Part shown: piece after piece, positions 17,992-25,603 of the stretch
Position numbering within the stretch: position 1 is the stretch's first letter
Layout of the letters: every line of letters begins with the position of its first letter
Assembly (NCBI GenBank): GCA_020634935.1
Contig: JACKAT010000012.1
Coordinates: 1 to 64,000 of the forward strand
Length of the DNA stretch: 64,000 nt
Origin: Anaerolineales bacterium
GTDB taxonomy: Bacteria > Chloroflexota > Anaerolineae > 4572-78 > J111
Direction: 5' to 3'
The notes under the pieces: model-generated
The model's input: the letters and a program-made list of their open reading frames with translations, nothing else
Databases searched by the model: none
Told to the model about the DNA's origin: nothing
Position numbers and translations under genes: made by a program

Positions 17992-18918
17992 ATGAAACTA
18001 AATTTGATTTTGCTAATTTTTGGTGTCCTACCAGTGTCATTACTCTGTAGCCTATCCGAGTTTATACAAAATTACGGCATGGCTTCGGAAGAGAGTGCAG
18101 CAGCGGCTCAACCAGTTGAACAAGCCCCTACTGAAACCGGGGTCAAGGCTGAGTCAACGGCGACTGAGCCACCCCTCGCGCCGACCGACACGACCGCACC
18201 GTCGGTTCAGGTCGAAGCCGAGCCAACCATCACCCCTACCGAGGCAGCGCCCCCAACTGAAGCGCCGTCGGTCGCTGAACAGAATAGCGCCCCGAATGTG
18301 ATCACCTGGAGCGGTGAAGACCAACCCATCGCTTACGGCGACACGGCTCAAGGCACAATTGCCCAAATCGGCGACCGACATACCTACGTTTTTGAAGGGC
18401 AAGAGGGCGAGCATGTAACGGCTTCCCTTAAGGCAAATAGGTTCAAGCTTTATTTGATGCGACCTGACGAAAGAGTTTGGGATTGTCCTACACTGAATAG
18501 TGATTGTTTAATCGATAATGTTGAGTTGCCGGAAACCGGACAATACACCCTGATTGTCGATGGAGATGGTGAGCATGTTGGTGATTACACGGTGACTTTG
18601 TTTCAAATGGAAAATCTTAGCCAGCCTATTAATTACGGAGAGACAAACGAAGGAACTTTATCCGTTATTGGTGATCAGCGATATTACACCTTTGAAGGGC
18701 AAGAGGGCGAGCATGTAACGGCTTCCCTTAAGGCAAATAGGTTCAAGCTTTATTTGATGCGACCTGACGAAAGAGTTTGGGATTGTCCTACACTGAATAG
18801 TGATTGTTTAATCGATAATGTTGAGTTGCCGGAAACCGGACAATACACCCTGATTGTCGACGGAGATGGTAAGCATGTTGGTGATTACACGGTGACTTTA
18901 GTTAAAAACAGTCACTAA
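17992..18918 (+). CDS. Exported protein with two PPC-like domains, recently duplicated
   Basis: 308 residues from the ATG at 17992; the in-frame TTG upstream overlaps the GAGGAGAG ribosome site, so it was rejected. An N-terminal hydrophobic signal is followed by an Ala/Pro/Thr/Glu-rich linker (about 30-105). Two 100-residue units then resemble bacterial pre-peptidase C-terminal (PPC) beta-sandwiches (TYVFEGQEGEHVTASLKA, DNVELPETGQYTLIVDGDG). The two units are almost identical in DNA over about 210 bp. Each has two Cys (VWDCPTLNSDCLI), possibly a disulfide. Probably a surface or periplasmic stalk/adhesion module; no catalytic domain. It is followed directly by a WD40 remnant in another frame. 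Confidence 0.75.
   Translation: MKLNLILLIFGVLPVSLLCSLSEFIQNYGMASEESAAAAQPVEQAPTETGVKAESTATEPPLAPTDTTAPSVQVEAEPTITPTEAAPPTEAPSVAEQNSAPNVITWSGEDQPIAYGDTAQGTIAQIGDRHTYVFEGQEGEHVTASLKANRFKLYLMRPDERVWDCPTLNSDCLIDNVELPETGQYTLIVDGDGEHVGDYTVTLFQMENLSQPINYGETNEGTLSVIGDQRYYTFEGQEGEHVTASLKANRFKLYLMRPDERVWDCPTLNSDCLIDNVELPETGQYTLIVDGDGKHVGDYTVTLVKNSH
18391..18900 (+). repeat. In-gene direct repeat, 300-bp period
   Basis: Bases 18391-18600 and 18691-18900 are nearly identical (only about three differences seen), while the 90 bases between units have diverged. This indicates recent duplication or gene conversion of the PPC domain core. Confidence 0.9.
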
Positions 18919-18919
18919 C

Positions 18920-19102
18920 CCACTATCCTCTAAACGGAAAGCTGGTAATTTGTATATTTGGGATACTACCAATGGGGAGATGCTTGTATCAATAGACGGG
19001 CATAAAGATTCCGTCACGGATATGGATTGGTTCCCGGATGGGGCAATGGTCGCATCTGCCAGCTTATTTGAGGGCACCTTGCGAACTTGGATGATTAAAT
19101 AA
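18920..19102 (+). pseudogene. Fragment of a WD40-repeat protein
   Basis: The +1 frame right after the PPC gene stop reads a single WD40 blade and its end: GNLYIWDTTNGEMLVSIDGH, KDSVTDMDWFPDGAMVASAS, TLRTWMIK, stop. There is no start codon or further blade upstream. It is the tail of a lost or frameshifted WD40 protein. Confidence 0.65.
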
Positions 19103-19183
19103 CCAAACGGGCAAAAAGCCCACGGTTACGCTCCAGTTGCGTAACATAGCACCTTAACAATTTCATACATATAAGGAGAAACT

Positions 19184-20284
19184 ATGGATACTCACCTATC
19201 TACCCTTATTTCAAAACTGTTTTTTACAATGCTGCTGCTCATTACCCTGAGCTTGCTCAGTCTCAGCGGAGCCGGAGCGCAAACCTTACAGCCGGACAAA
19301 CCGCAACTGTATGAAAATGAAACTATAAAAATCGAGTTAAATCTCGAAGGTGTGGCCGATTTTGAGCAATTGGCCGCCGCCAGCTTTACGGTCAATGCCC
19401 CGGTCAATTTTGAGATTAGGATTGACCCCGGCAATCTGTTCGATAACTTAGACCGGGACACCGTTGACGGTTACATTTTTCAAGTGCGCCCCAACACGCC
19501 CGCGTTAGGAACCTTCACGGTGAGTATCGCTTTGGCCGGTAAACCTCTGCCGCAGGTTAACGTCAAAGGCACATCACTCGCTACCTTAATCCTGACGGCT
19601 CCGTCAGCGACTAGTCCTCTGGAGACCAACGTGAGCGTCACCGGCCTGAAAGTATTTGACCAAAAGGGGCAGCCTCTTTTTTCTCAAACTGCAGAAATTA
19701 TCCTTCCGTTGACCGTGCAGCCGATCAACGGCGTAACCGTTATGGGTCAGGTAACCCGAGAGCAGGGGGTCGGGAATTTTGTGCCGGCGCAAGGCGCCGC
19801 TGTGCAACTTTACACTAGCTCATCGATGTCTCCGGTTTTTGGGACAGCTATTCAAACGAACGACCAGGGAAGATTTACCGTCAGCGGCGGCGTTGGCGAA
19901 GTACGGTTGTATGCCCCACCTCTCAGCGGGCAGCGGCCCATTCCCGACGGTTATCTGCCGGCGGCGGCTAATCTCAGCCTGACCGGCGGCCCGCCAACGC
20001 CGCTCAACGGTGTACGGCGTCTGGCCGGCGACGTGGTCACTGCCGGAGAAGACAATCACTGCCCGGCCATAAACCTGGCCGACATCGTCGCTTTGGCCCA
20101 GCGCGTGGGCGGCCCGCCGGCCTCCGGCGGCAATATTTTTGATCTCAATCGTGATGGATCCATTGACGCCGCAGACCTGGTTTTGGCGGCGATCAATTTC
20201 AACAGCGAGGGCTATATCAACTGGCAGAGCGGTATACCGAATACTTCATTTTGTACCGCTGGTCAGGAGACTGTTCAGTTTTAG
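19184..20284 (+). CDS. Exported protein with cohesin-like and dockerin-like domains
   Basis: 366 residues. A signal peptide (about 8-32, ending GAGAQ) is followed by a cohesin-like beta-sandwich (about 35-180: ETIKIELNLEGVADFEQLAAA). A middle segment resembles carboxypeptidase-regulatory-like domains (about 185-275), and a dockerin-like C-terminus contains NLADIVALAQRVGG and the Ca loop DLNRDGSIDAADLVLAAINF. AAGGAG ribosome site. Cohesin and dockerin pairs assemble proteins on surfaces; having both in one chain suggests self-association or binding of nearby secreted proteins. This is not evidence of a cellulosome, since no glycoside hydrolase with a dockerin is near. Confidence 0.75.
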   Translation: MDTHLSTLISKLFFTMLLLITLSLLSLSGAGAQTLQPDKPQLYENETIKIELNLEGVADFEQLAAASFTVNAPVNFEIRIDPGNLFDNLDRDTVDGYIFQVRPNTPALGTFTVSIALAGKPLPQVNVKGTSLATLILTAPSATSPLETNVSVTGLKVFDQKGQPLFSQTAEIILPLTVQPINGVTVMGQVTREQGVGNFVPAQGAAVQLYTSSSMSPVFGTAIQTNDQGRFTVSGGVGEVRLYAPPLSGQRPIPDGYLPAAANLSLTGGPPTPLNGVRRLAGDVVTAGEDNHCPAINLADIVALAQRVGGPPASGGNIFDLNRDGSIDAADLVLAAINFNSEGYINWQSGIPNTSFCTAGQETVQF

Positions 20285-20360
20285 GGGGTAGTGGCAGCTA
20301 ATCACTTAGATCAAGGGTAAGAAGAAATAAATCTTAAACATTTTAGGAGTTGAGGATAAA

Positions 20361-21839
20361 ATGAAAATCTTTCCAAAAATAATCTTAATTTTAGGATGTA
20401 TCGTGGTCGGAACAGTATTTGCGTTTTACGGTCGACAACCCAGTTCAATTAAGGCTCAAGAACCAACGGAAGATGTAACTGCACAAGTCGCTATTGGCAC
20501 TGCTTTCTCCTATCAAGGGAGCTTAAATGATGGTGGTAATCCAGCCAATGGTAAGTATGATTTGACTTTCAAACTCTACAATGCCGCCAGCGGCGGAAGT
20601 CAGGTTGGTGCGGTAACAGCGTCTGATGTTTCTGTTTCAAATGGGGTGTTTACGACCCATTTAGATTTTGGAAATGTATTTGACGGGCAAGCTTATTGGT
20701 TAGAAATTTCAGTCCGACCCGGTAATAGTGGCGGAAATTTTACAACTCTTAATCCGCGACAGCCGCTATTTGCCGTGCCGTATGCTATGTTCGCTCTAAA
20801 CACAAGTGCTAACAACGGGTTGCGAGTATTAAACCCAAGCGGTAATGGCCTGTACGTTGAAAATGCGGGTAATGATGGCGTGCAGATTCAAGGGGGTAAA
20901 TATTCCGGGTTTGCCGCATTTAATTCAGGTACGCACGGTGTATTTGTTGAGAATCCCAAAGGCGATGGGCTTCATATAGTCTCTCCAACAGATAATGGAT
21001 TGGAAATTCGAACGGCCCAAACAGATGGTATCTATCTGTATCAACCAAAATTAAGCGGCATAAGAATAGACAACGCAGGTAGTCATGGGCTTTATGTCAA
21101 CAGCGCAAGTGCGCACGGTGTATTTGTTGAAAAGCCCAAAGGCGATGGGCTTCATATAGTCTCTCCAACTGATAATGGACTGGAAATTCAGACAGCCCAA
21201 ACGGATGGCATCTATCTGTATCAACCAAAATTAAGCGGCATAAGAATAGACAACGCAGGTAGTCATGGCCTCAATGTCAATAATGCCAACCATGATGGCG
21301 TACACGTGGCCGGGGCAAACCGTTACGGAGTTTACAGTGAAGTTTCTTCCGCGAATGCTTATGCCGGCTACTTTACGGGCGGGCGGGGCGTAAGAACCAA
21401 CATTCTTGAAATTACCGGGGGAAGCGATCTGGCCGAGCCATTTGAAGTCAATACGCTTGAGACCATTGAGCCGGGTATGGTGGTGGCCATCGATGCGGAG
21501 CAACCCGGCCAACTACGCCTGGCTGACCGAGCCTATGATCGGACGGTTGCCGGGGTCATTAGTGGGGCGGGCGGGATCAAGCCGGGGCTGACTATGCAGC
21601 AAGAAAATACCATTGCCGAAGGTTCGCATCCGGTGTCGCTCACCGGCCGAGTCTACGTCAAAGTCGATGCTGCCTATGGCGCTATCCAGCCCGGCGATCT
21701 GCTGACGACTTCCGATACACCCGGCCATGCCATGAAAGTAGCCGATTATGAACGGGCGCAGGGTGCTATTCTCGGCAAAGCCATGAGCTCGCTGGTTGAG
21801 GGGCAGGGTTTAGTGCTGGTGTTGGTGAGTTTGCAATAG
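20361..21839 (+). CDS. Exported repeat protein, fibre/adhesin-like
   Basis: 492 residues. A signal peptide (about 5-33) is followed by a beta-sandwich seen in many secreted proteins (FSYQGSLNDGGNPANGKYDL ... QPLFAVPYAMFA), then glycine/asparagine-rich short beta-repeats (about 150-330) with a 60-residue unit present twice, then a C-terminal domain (about 350-492: GSDLAEPFEV, GMVVAI, GDLLTTSDTPGHAM) found at the ends of tail-fibre-like proteins. Expected to be a trimeric or beta-helical surface protein. GGAG ribosome site and 77-bp spacing to the cohesin/dockerin gene, so it is probably in the same unit. Confidence 0.75.
   Translation: MKIFPKIILILGCIVVGTVFAFYGRQPSSIKAQEPTEDVTAQVAIGTAFSYQGSLNDGGNPANGKYDLTFKLYNAASGGSQVGAVTASDVSVSNGVFTTHLDFGNVFDGQAYWLEISVRPGNSGGNFTTLNPRQPLFAVPYAMFALNTSANNGLRVLNPSGNGLYVENAGNDGVQIQGGKYSGFAAFNSGTHGVFVENPKGDGLHIVSPTDNGLEIRTAQTDGIYLYQPKLSGIRIDNAGSHGLYVNSASAHGVFVEKPKGDGLHIVSPTDNGLEIQTAQTDGIYLYQPKLSGIRIDNAGSHGLNVNNANHDGVHVAGANRYGVYSEVSSANAYAGYFTGGRGVRTNILEITGGSDLAEPFEVNTLETIEPGMVVAIDAEQPGQLRLADRAYDRTVAGVISGAGGIKPGLTMQQENTIAEGSHPVSLTGRVYVKVDAAYGAIQPGDLLTTSDTPGHAMKVADYERAQGAILGKAMSSLVEGQGLVLVLVSLQ
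20934..21280 (+). repeat. 180-bp in-gene direct repeat (two copies)
   Basis: The segment starting CACGGTGTATTTGTTGA at 20934 recurs 180 bp later with few changes; each copy encodes 60 residues of beta-repeat (GVFVE, GDGLHIVSPTDNGLEI, DGIYLYQPKLSGIRIDNAG). Confidence 0.85.
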
Positions 21840-21876
21840 ATTGATCCTGCTATTAATTATATGAAAGACATCTCCG

Positions 21877-22899
21877 ATGAAAAAACTTAATCGTCCGCTT
21901 ATATTTTTACTACTATTGGGAATATTACTGCAGATTACAATTCATAAAAACATGGCACACGCCCAAGAACCTGTCGATGGCATTCCTGAAGGATACAAAA
22001 TAATCGAAGGTGATATTATTGTTCCAGAAAATTTTGGTGATCCAGATGGAATTGGCGTTCAATCTACATTTGGCGATACAGCTTTTTGGGCAAATGGTAT
22101 TGTTCCATTTGTGTTTGATGCGAATGTCACCTCAATCAATCAAACCCGTATGCTTGCAGCGATGAGTCTTTGGGAGGATGTTGCCAATGTTGACTTCAGA
22201 CCTCGTAGTAGTGAGACTGATTTTGTACATATTCGTAATTCCACAGTAAACAGGTCCTCCGTTGGAAGGCAAGGTGGGAGGCAATTTATCGATATCACTA
22301 GCTGGAACAGTACTTGGATCATGGCTCACGAATTGGCCCACGCTCTCGGAGTTTGGCACGAGCAAAGCCGGCCTGATCGAGATAACTATATTCAAATTAA
22401 CTTAGACAATATTCAATCTGGCAGCGAACACAATTTTGAAATTCGAGATGCGGCCGATGTTTATCCTTTAGAGGTTTATGGCTTGGCAGCCGATCAAACT
22501 TATGATTTTGACTCGGTAATGCATTATGGTCAATGTTTCTTTTCTATTGATTGTCCTAGTGGTTCAGACTGTAACTGTACCAATACTACGATCAGTGTGC
22601 GCTCCCCGAATCAAGCTTGGCAAACTCAAATTGGTCAGAGAACCCATTTAAGTCATCTTGATCAACTCACAATGTCTTTCCTGTACTCGGAGAATAATTG
22701 GCGTTTCGTAGATAGTACCTACTCTGGGGCACAGAATGGAAATTTTATCGAACCTTATCGTGATTATAAGCAAGGTATAAATTCAACCCCTAGTAACGGC
22801 ACATTATGGATCCAACCAGGTCGCTACTCTGGAACAGGTGTATACAATAAGCCCATGATTTTACGTGCCCCATTGGGAGGCGTCACATTAGGCCCCTAA
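21877..22899 (+). CDS. Secreted astacin-like zinc metalloprotease (M12A)
   Basis: 340 residues. A signal peptide (about 6-29, ending AHA) and a short pro-region precede the catalytic domain with HELAHALGVWHEQSRPDRDN (zinc His151, Glu152, His155 and the third His161) and the Met-turn SVMHYG near 215, with the Tyr ligand of astacins. Four Cys at about 223-237 may form disulfides. The C-terminus (WIQPGRYSGTGVYNKPMILRAP) looks like the start of a beta-helix domain that ends abruptly, so the gene may be shortened. It probably cleaves extracellular proteins, perhaps its repeat-rich neighbours. Confidence 0.88.
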   Translation: MKKLNRPLIFLLLLGILLQITIHKNMAHAQEPVDGIPEGYKIIEGDIIVPENFGDPDGIGVQSTFGDTAFWANGIVPFVFDANVTSINQTRMLAAMSLWEDVANVDFRPRSSETDFVHIRNSTVNRSSVGRQGGRQFIDITSWNSTWIMAHELAHALGVWHEQSRPDRDNYIQINLDNIQSGSEHNFEIRDAADVYPLEVYGLAADQTYDFDSVMHYGQCFFSIDCPSGSDCNCTNTTISVRSPNQAWQTQIGQRTHLSHLDQLTMSFLYSENNWRFVDSTYSGAQNGNFIEPYRDYKQGINSTPSNGTLWIQPGRYSGTGVYNKPMILRAPLGGVTLGP

Positions 22900-22965
22900 A
22901 ATTCATCTTATTAGCAGTAGTCCATACTCCATACGAAAGGGGCGCTACATACAAGGAGGATAGCG

Positions 22966-23301
22966 TTGAATTTATCAAATATTTGGAGAAAAACGGTAGA
23001 TATTAAGGCGATATACATTGGGTTAGGTGTTTTCTTCATATTTGTTATAACACCACCCATTTTAGCCCAAACCGGTGGCACATTCGACCTTACCTCATGG
23101 CATATTGCCAATGGGGCAGGTCAAAGTAATGGCGGTCAATATTCACTAATCAGCACCATCGGCCAATCGGAAGCCAGTTCTCAGATGAGCGGCGGACAAT
23201 TTTCACTATCAGGTGGCTTTTGGCAAGATACAGCGGTTATTTCTGCCCCACCTTCAAATTCAAAAGTTTTTGTTCCTGTGGTGTTGAAAGATGTGAATTA
23301 A
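22966..23301 (+). CDS. Small secreted protein with GGTFDLTSW repeat motif
   Basis: 111 residues from TTG at 22966 with AAGGAGG upstream. A signal peptide (about 16-35, ending LAQ) is followed by GGTFDLTSWHIANGAGQSNG and GGQFSLSGGFW, a short beta-motif seen at the start or end of many secreted proteins. The C-terminus (VFVPVVLKDVN) looks like a surface-sorting tail. The function is unknown; association with the cell surface is inferred. Confidence 0.65.
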   Translation: MNLSNIWRKTVDIKAIYIGLGVFFIFVITPPILAQTGGTFDLTSWHIANGAGQSNGGQYSLISTIGQSEASSQMSGGQFSLSGGFWQDTAVISAPPSNSKVFVPVVLKDVN

Positions 23302-23578
23302 CTTGGCGTGCCTGCTGAAAATTAAATATCGAGTCAAGGGTGTGTGTAGTACCATCGGGCCGCTGGGGCCGGGGCTGCCGGCCAACTCGATACTCAAAGC
23401 GACCACATTGACATTCTAAGAATTTAGTAGCAACGATACCAAAAACCAGCCATCGCTGTTCGGCAGTAAATCGACCAAGATCGGCGGACGTAGGGTGGGT
23501 ATCACCTTTGGATGCCACCCAAAGCTCGTAGGTTTGATCAGAGGACAGCGGCTCCGCCCTTGTAAGAGCAGCAAAGTA
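23237..23578 (-). pseudogene. Possible remnant of an anti-sigma factor (RskA-like C-terminal domain)
   Basis: The minus strand reads LSSDQTYELWVASKGDTHPT then SADLGRFTAEQ, which resembles the conserved core of RskA-type anti-sigma factors (QTYELWVI ... SAGxFT). Three consecutive stop codons lie immediately upstream, there is no membrane helix or HTH-binding part, and the sequence beyond WLVFG does not fit the family. If the reading is right it is a degraded fragment. Low confidence; the 3' end overlaps the preceding secreted-protein gene. Confidence 0.3.
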
Positions 23579-23708
23579 TCATTATTATGGCTGATGATAG
23601 GTATTTGTGCCTGATTGTGGTTGGCGGTATTATTGGGCCGCCGTAGAACAAATCGCTGATTTGTTCCTACTATGCGGTAACTGATCATAAATGAACATTT
23701 TCATCAGG

Positions 23709-23759
23709 AGATTGGGAGATTAGGGGATACGGAGATTACGCTTAGCAATCTCCCAATCT
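23709..23759. repeat. Inverted repeat upstream of the dehydrogenase gene
   Basis: AGATTGGGAGATT and AATCTCCCAATCT are perfect reverse complements separated by 25 bases, in a stretch of GGAGATT-type simple repeats. No T-run follows, so it is not a standard terminator. Confidence 0.6.
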
Positions 23760-23836
23760 CTTAATCTCCAACTCCCAAACAAAATGTTACTTAGTGACTC
23801 TGCTAAGTATAACTTCCCTTCGCAGGAGTAAAACCC

Positions 23837-24793
23837 ATGCGCAGCTTAACCTTTGATGGGACGCTGAAATTTCAAAAGGACACCCCCTACCCAACTGTTC
23901 CCGCCGGCGAAGCCTTAATTCGCCCTACCTTGGCCGGCATCTGCAATACCGACATTGAGATTGTGCGCGGTTATATGGGCTTCAAGGGTATCCTCGGCCA
24001 CGAGTTTGTCGGCGTGGTTGAACAGGCCGATGCTGCGCCGGAGTGGGTGGGCCGGCGCGTTGTGGGCGAAATCAACGCCTACTGCGGCGACTGCCCCACC
24101 TGCCGCCGGGGCGATCCGACCCAATGCCCTCACCGCACCACGCTGGGCATCGATCGCCGCGACGGCACCATGGCCGACGCCTTCACCCTGCCCATCAAGC
24201 TGCTCTACCCCGTATCCGACAGCGTGCCGGATGAATGGGCCGTTTTCACCGAACCCCTGGCCGCAGCCTGCGAGATTTTGGAGCAAGTCCATATCCGACC
24301 AACCGACCGGGTCATCGTGCTGGGGGACGGTAAGCTGGGGCTGCTGATAGCTCAGGTATTGCAACTGACCGGCTGCGATTTGCTGGCGATTGGCCGCCAT
24401 CAGGTGAAGCTCGATATTTTGGCCCGGCGTGGTATTCGCACTGCTTTGGCCGGCGAACCCATCGAGCCGGGGGCCGACGTGGTCGTTGAAGCGACCGGCA
24501 GCGCCGCCGGCTTTGCCGCCGCGCGATCACTGGTGCGGCCGCGCGGGACGTTGGTCCTCAAAAGCACGTTCCACGGTGAGGTCGAACTCAATTTAAGCAT
24601 GGTGGTGGTCGATGAGGTGACGGTCGTGGGTTCGCGCTGCGGGCCGTTCGGGGCGGCGCTGCGGCTGTTGGCCCAACGGCTAGTCGATGTTGAGCCGCTG
24701 ATCCACGCGACGTTTCCTTTAGATGAAGGGCTGGCGGCTTTTGAGGAGGCGGTCGCGCCGGGAGTATTGAAGGTGCTGTTGTCGATGGGGTAG
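23837..24793 (+). CDS. Zinc-dependent MDR alcohol/polyol dehydrogenase
   Basis: 318 residues, slightly short for the family. The catalytic-zinc region (GICNTDIEI, GHEFVGVV), the structural-zinc cysteines (YCGDCPTCRRGDPTQC) and the Rossmann fold (VIVLGDGKLGLLIAQVLQLTG) are all present. MDR enzymes oxidise alcohols, polyols or sugars with NAD(P). The substrate cannot be read from sequence; the threonine/sorbitol dehydrogenase-like group is likely. ATG at 23837 follows GCAGGAG. Monocistronic in appearance. Confidence 0.85.
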   Translation: MRSLTFDGTLKFQKDTPYPTVPAGEALIRPTLAGICNTDIEIVRGYMGFKGILGHEFVGVVEQADAAPEWVGRRVVGEINAYCGDCPTCRRGDPTQCPHRTTLGIDRRDGTMADAFTLPIKLLYPVSDSVPDEWAVFTEPLAAACEILEQVHIRPTDRVIVLGDGKLGLLIAQVLQLTGCDLLAIGRHQVKLDILARRGIRTALAGEPIEPGADVVVEATGSAAGFAAARSLVRPRGTLVLKSTFHGEVELNLSMVVVDEVTVVGSRCGPFGAALRLLAQRLVDVEPLIHATFPLDEGLAAFEEAVAPGVLKVLLSMG

Positions 24794-24942
24794 GTCAAAG
24801 GTGCGGGGGACGGTATGCATTGCCACGCAGAGCGTTGCAATGAGTCGTACTCATTACGACTTGGGATTGATCGGTTTGACATCCACTTGGGCATTACATA
24901 CAATCACACTCAAACAGGTGAATTCCTCTAACAGTTACTAAC

Positions 24943-25275
24943 ATGGCTAAACAAATTTACAGCGAGGCAACAGACGTTCGATTTCAAGAATGGCGTGATA
25001 AGATATTGGCGGTACTCGGGCCTTATCAAGTGACGCGTGTGGCTCTTTTTGGATCAGCCGCAAGAGGTGAGGATACGCCTGACAGCGATATCGATATTCT
25101 AGTTGCGCTCAAACCACCGGGAGAGCGACCGGTTATCGGTCTAAAATGGTTTGACTTAATCGACACATTGAGTCGCGCACTGAATCGCCCTGTCGATTTA
25201 GTGACTGAGGACGGTTTAAGCCCTTACCTCCGGCCGTACATTGAACAAGAGATGGTTATCCTCTATGAAGAGTGA
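24943..25275 (+). CDS. mntA: MntA-type nucleotidyltransferase antitoxin
   Basis: 110 residues with the minimal nucleotidyltransferase core: GSAARGEDTPDSDIDILV, with the two catalytic Asp at 49 and 51. In MntA/HepT systems this protein AMPylates a tyrosine of the HEPN toxin and so neutralises it (established for the family). Its last codons overlap the ATG of the HEPN gene. The HEPN partner seems frameshifted, so the locus may no longer be an active toxin system. Confidence 0.82.
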   Translation: MAKQIYSEATDVRFQEWRDKILAVLGPYQVTRVALFGSAARGEDTPDSDIDILVALKPPGERPVIGLKWFDLIDTLSRALNRPVDLVTEDGLSPYLRPYIEQEMVILYEE

Positions 25276-25590
25276 TACTATCTCAAGCACATTTGGGATG
25301 CCATTAATCAAATTGAAACTTATGTAGATTCGCTAGATTATTCCCAGTTTGAACAAACACGCTTGATACAAGACGGTGTCATTCGGCAGCTTGAAATCAT
25401 TGGTGAAGCAAGCCGCAACCTGTCTGATGAATTTCGCGATCAACATGCTGAACTTCCTTGGCGGCAAATTATTGGTTTAAGAAATCGCCTTATCCACGCT
25501 TATTTTGATATTGACTTGGGCATTATTTGGGACATTGTTCAAGTGAATATTCCTCAGATGAAGCATACACTTAGCTCATTCATCGACTAG
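25265..25590 (+). pseudogene. hepT: HepT-type HEPN RNase toxin, apparent frameshift near the start
   Basis: The expected start ATG AAG AGT GAT (25265) overlaps the end of mntA, as usual for this pair. Family sequence then continues one base out of frame from about 25277 (YLKHIWDAINQIETYVDSLD), through GVIRQLEIIGEASRNLS and the toxin active motif RNRLIHAYF (RX4HXY, whose Tyr is the AMPylation target), to the stop at 25590. A single missing base between 25275 and 25279 explains this. A shorter product could start at TTG 25363 but would lack about 35 residues. It is either inactivated or a sequencing error. Confidence 0.7.
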
Positions 25591-25603
25591 ACTTTGCTCA
25601 CCA

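Noticed and set aside
24839..24855. AATGAGT/ACTCATT palindrome upstream of mntA as an operator
   Set aside because: Short and about 90 bases from the start, with no promoter recognised near it; may be chance.
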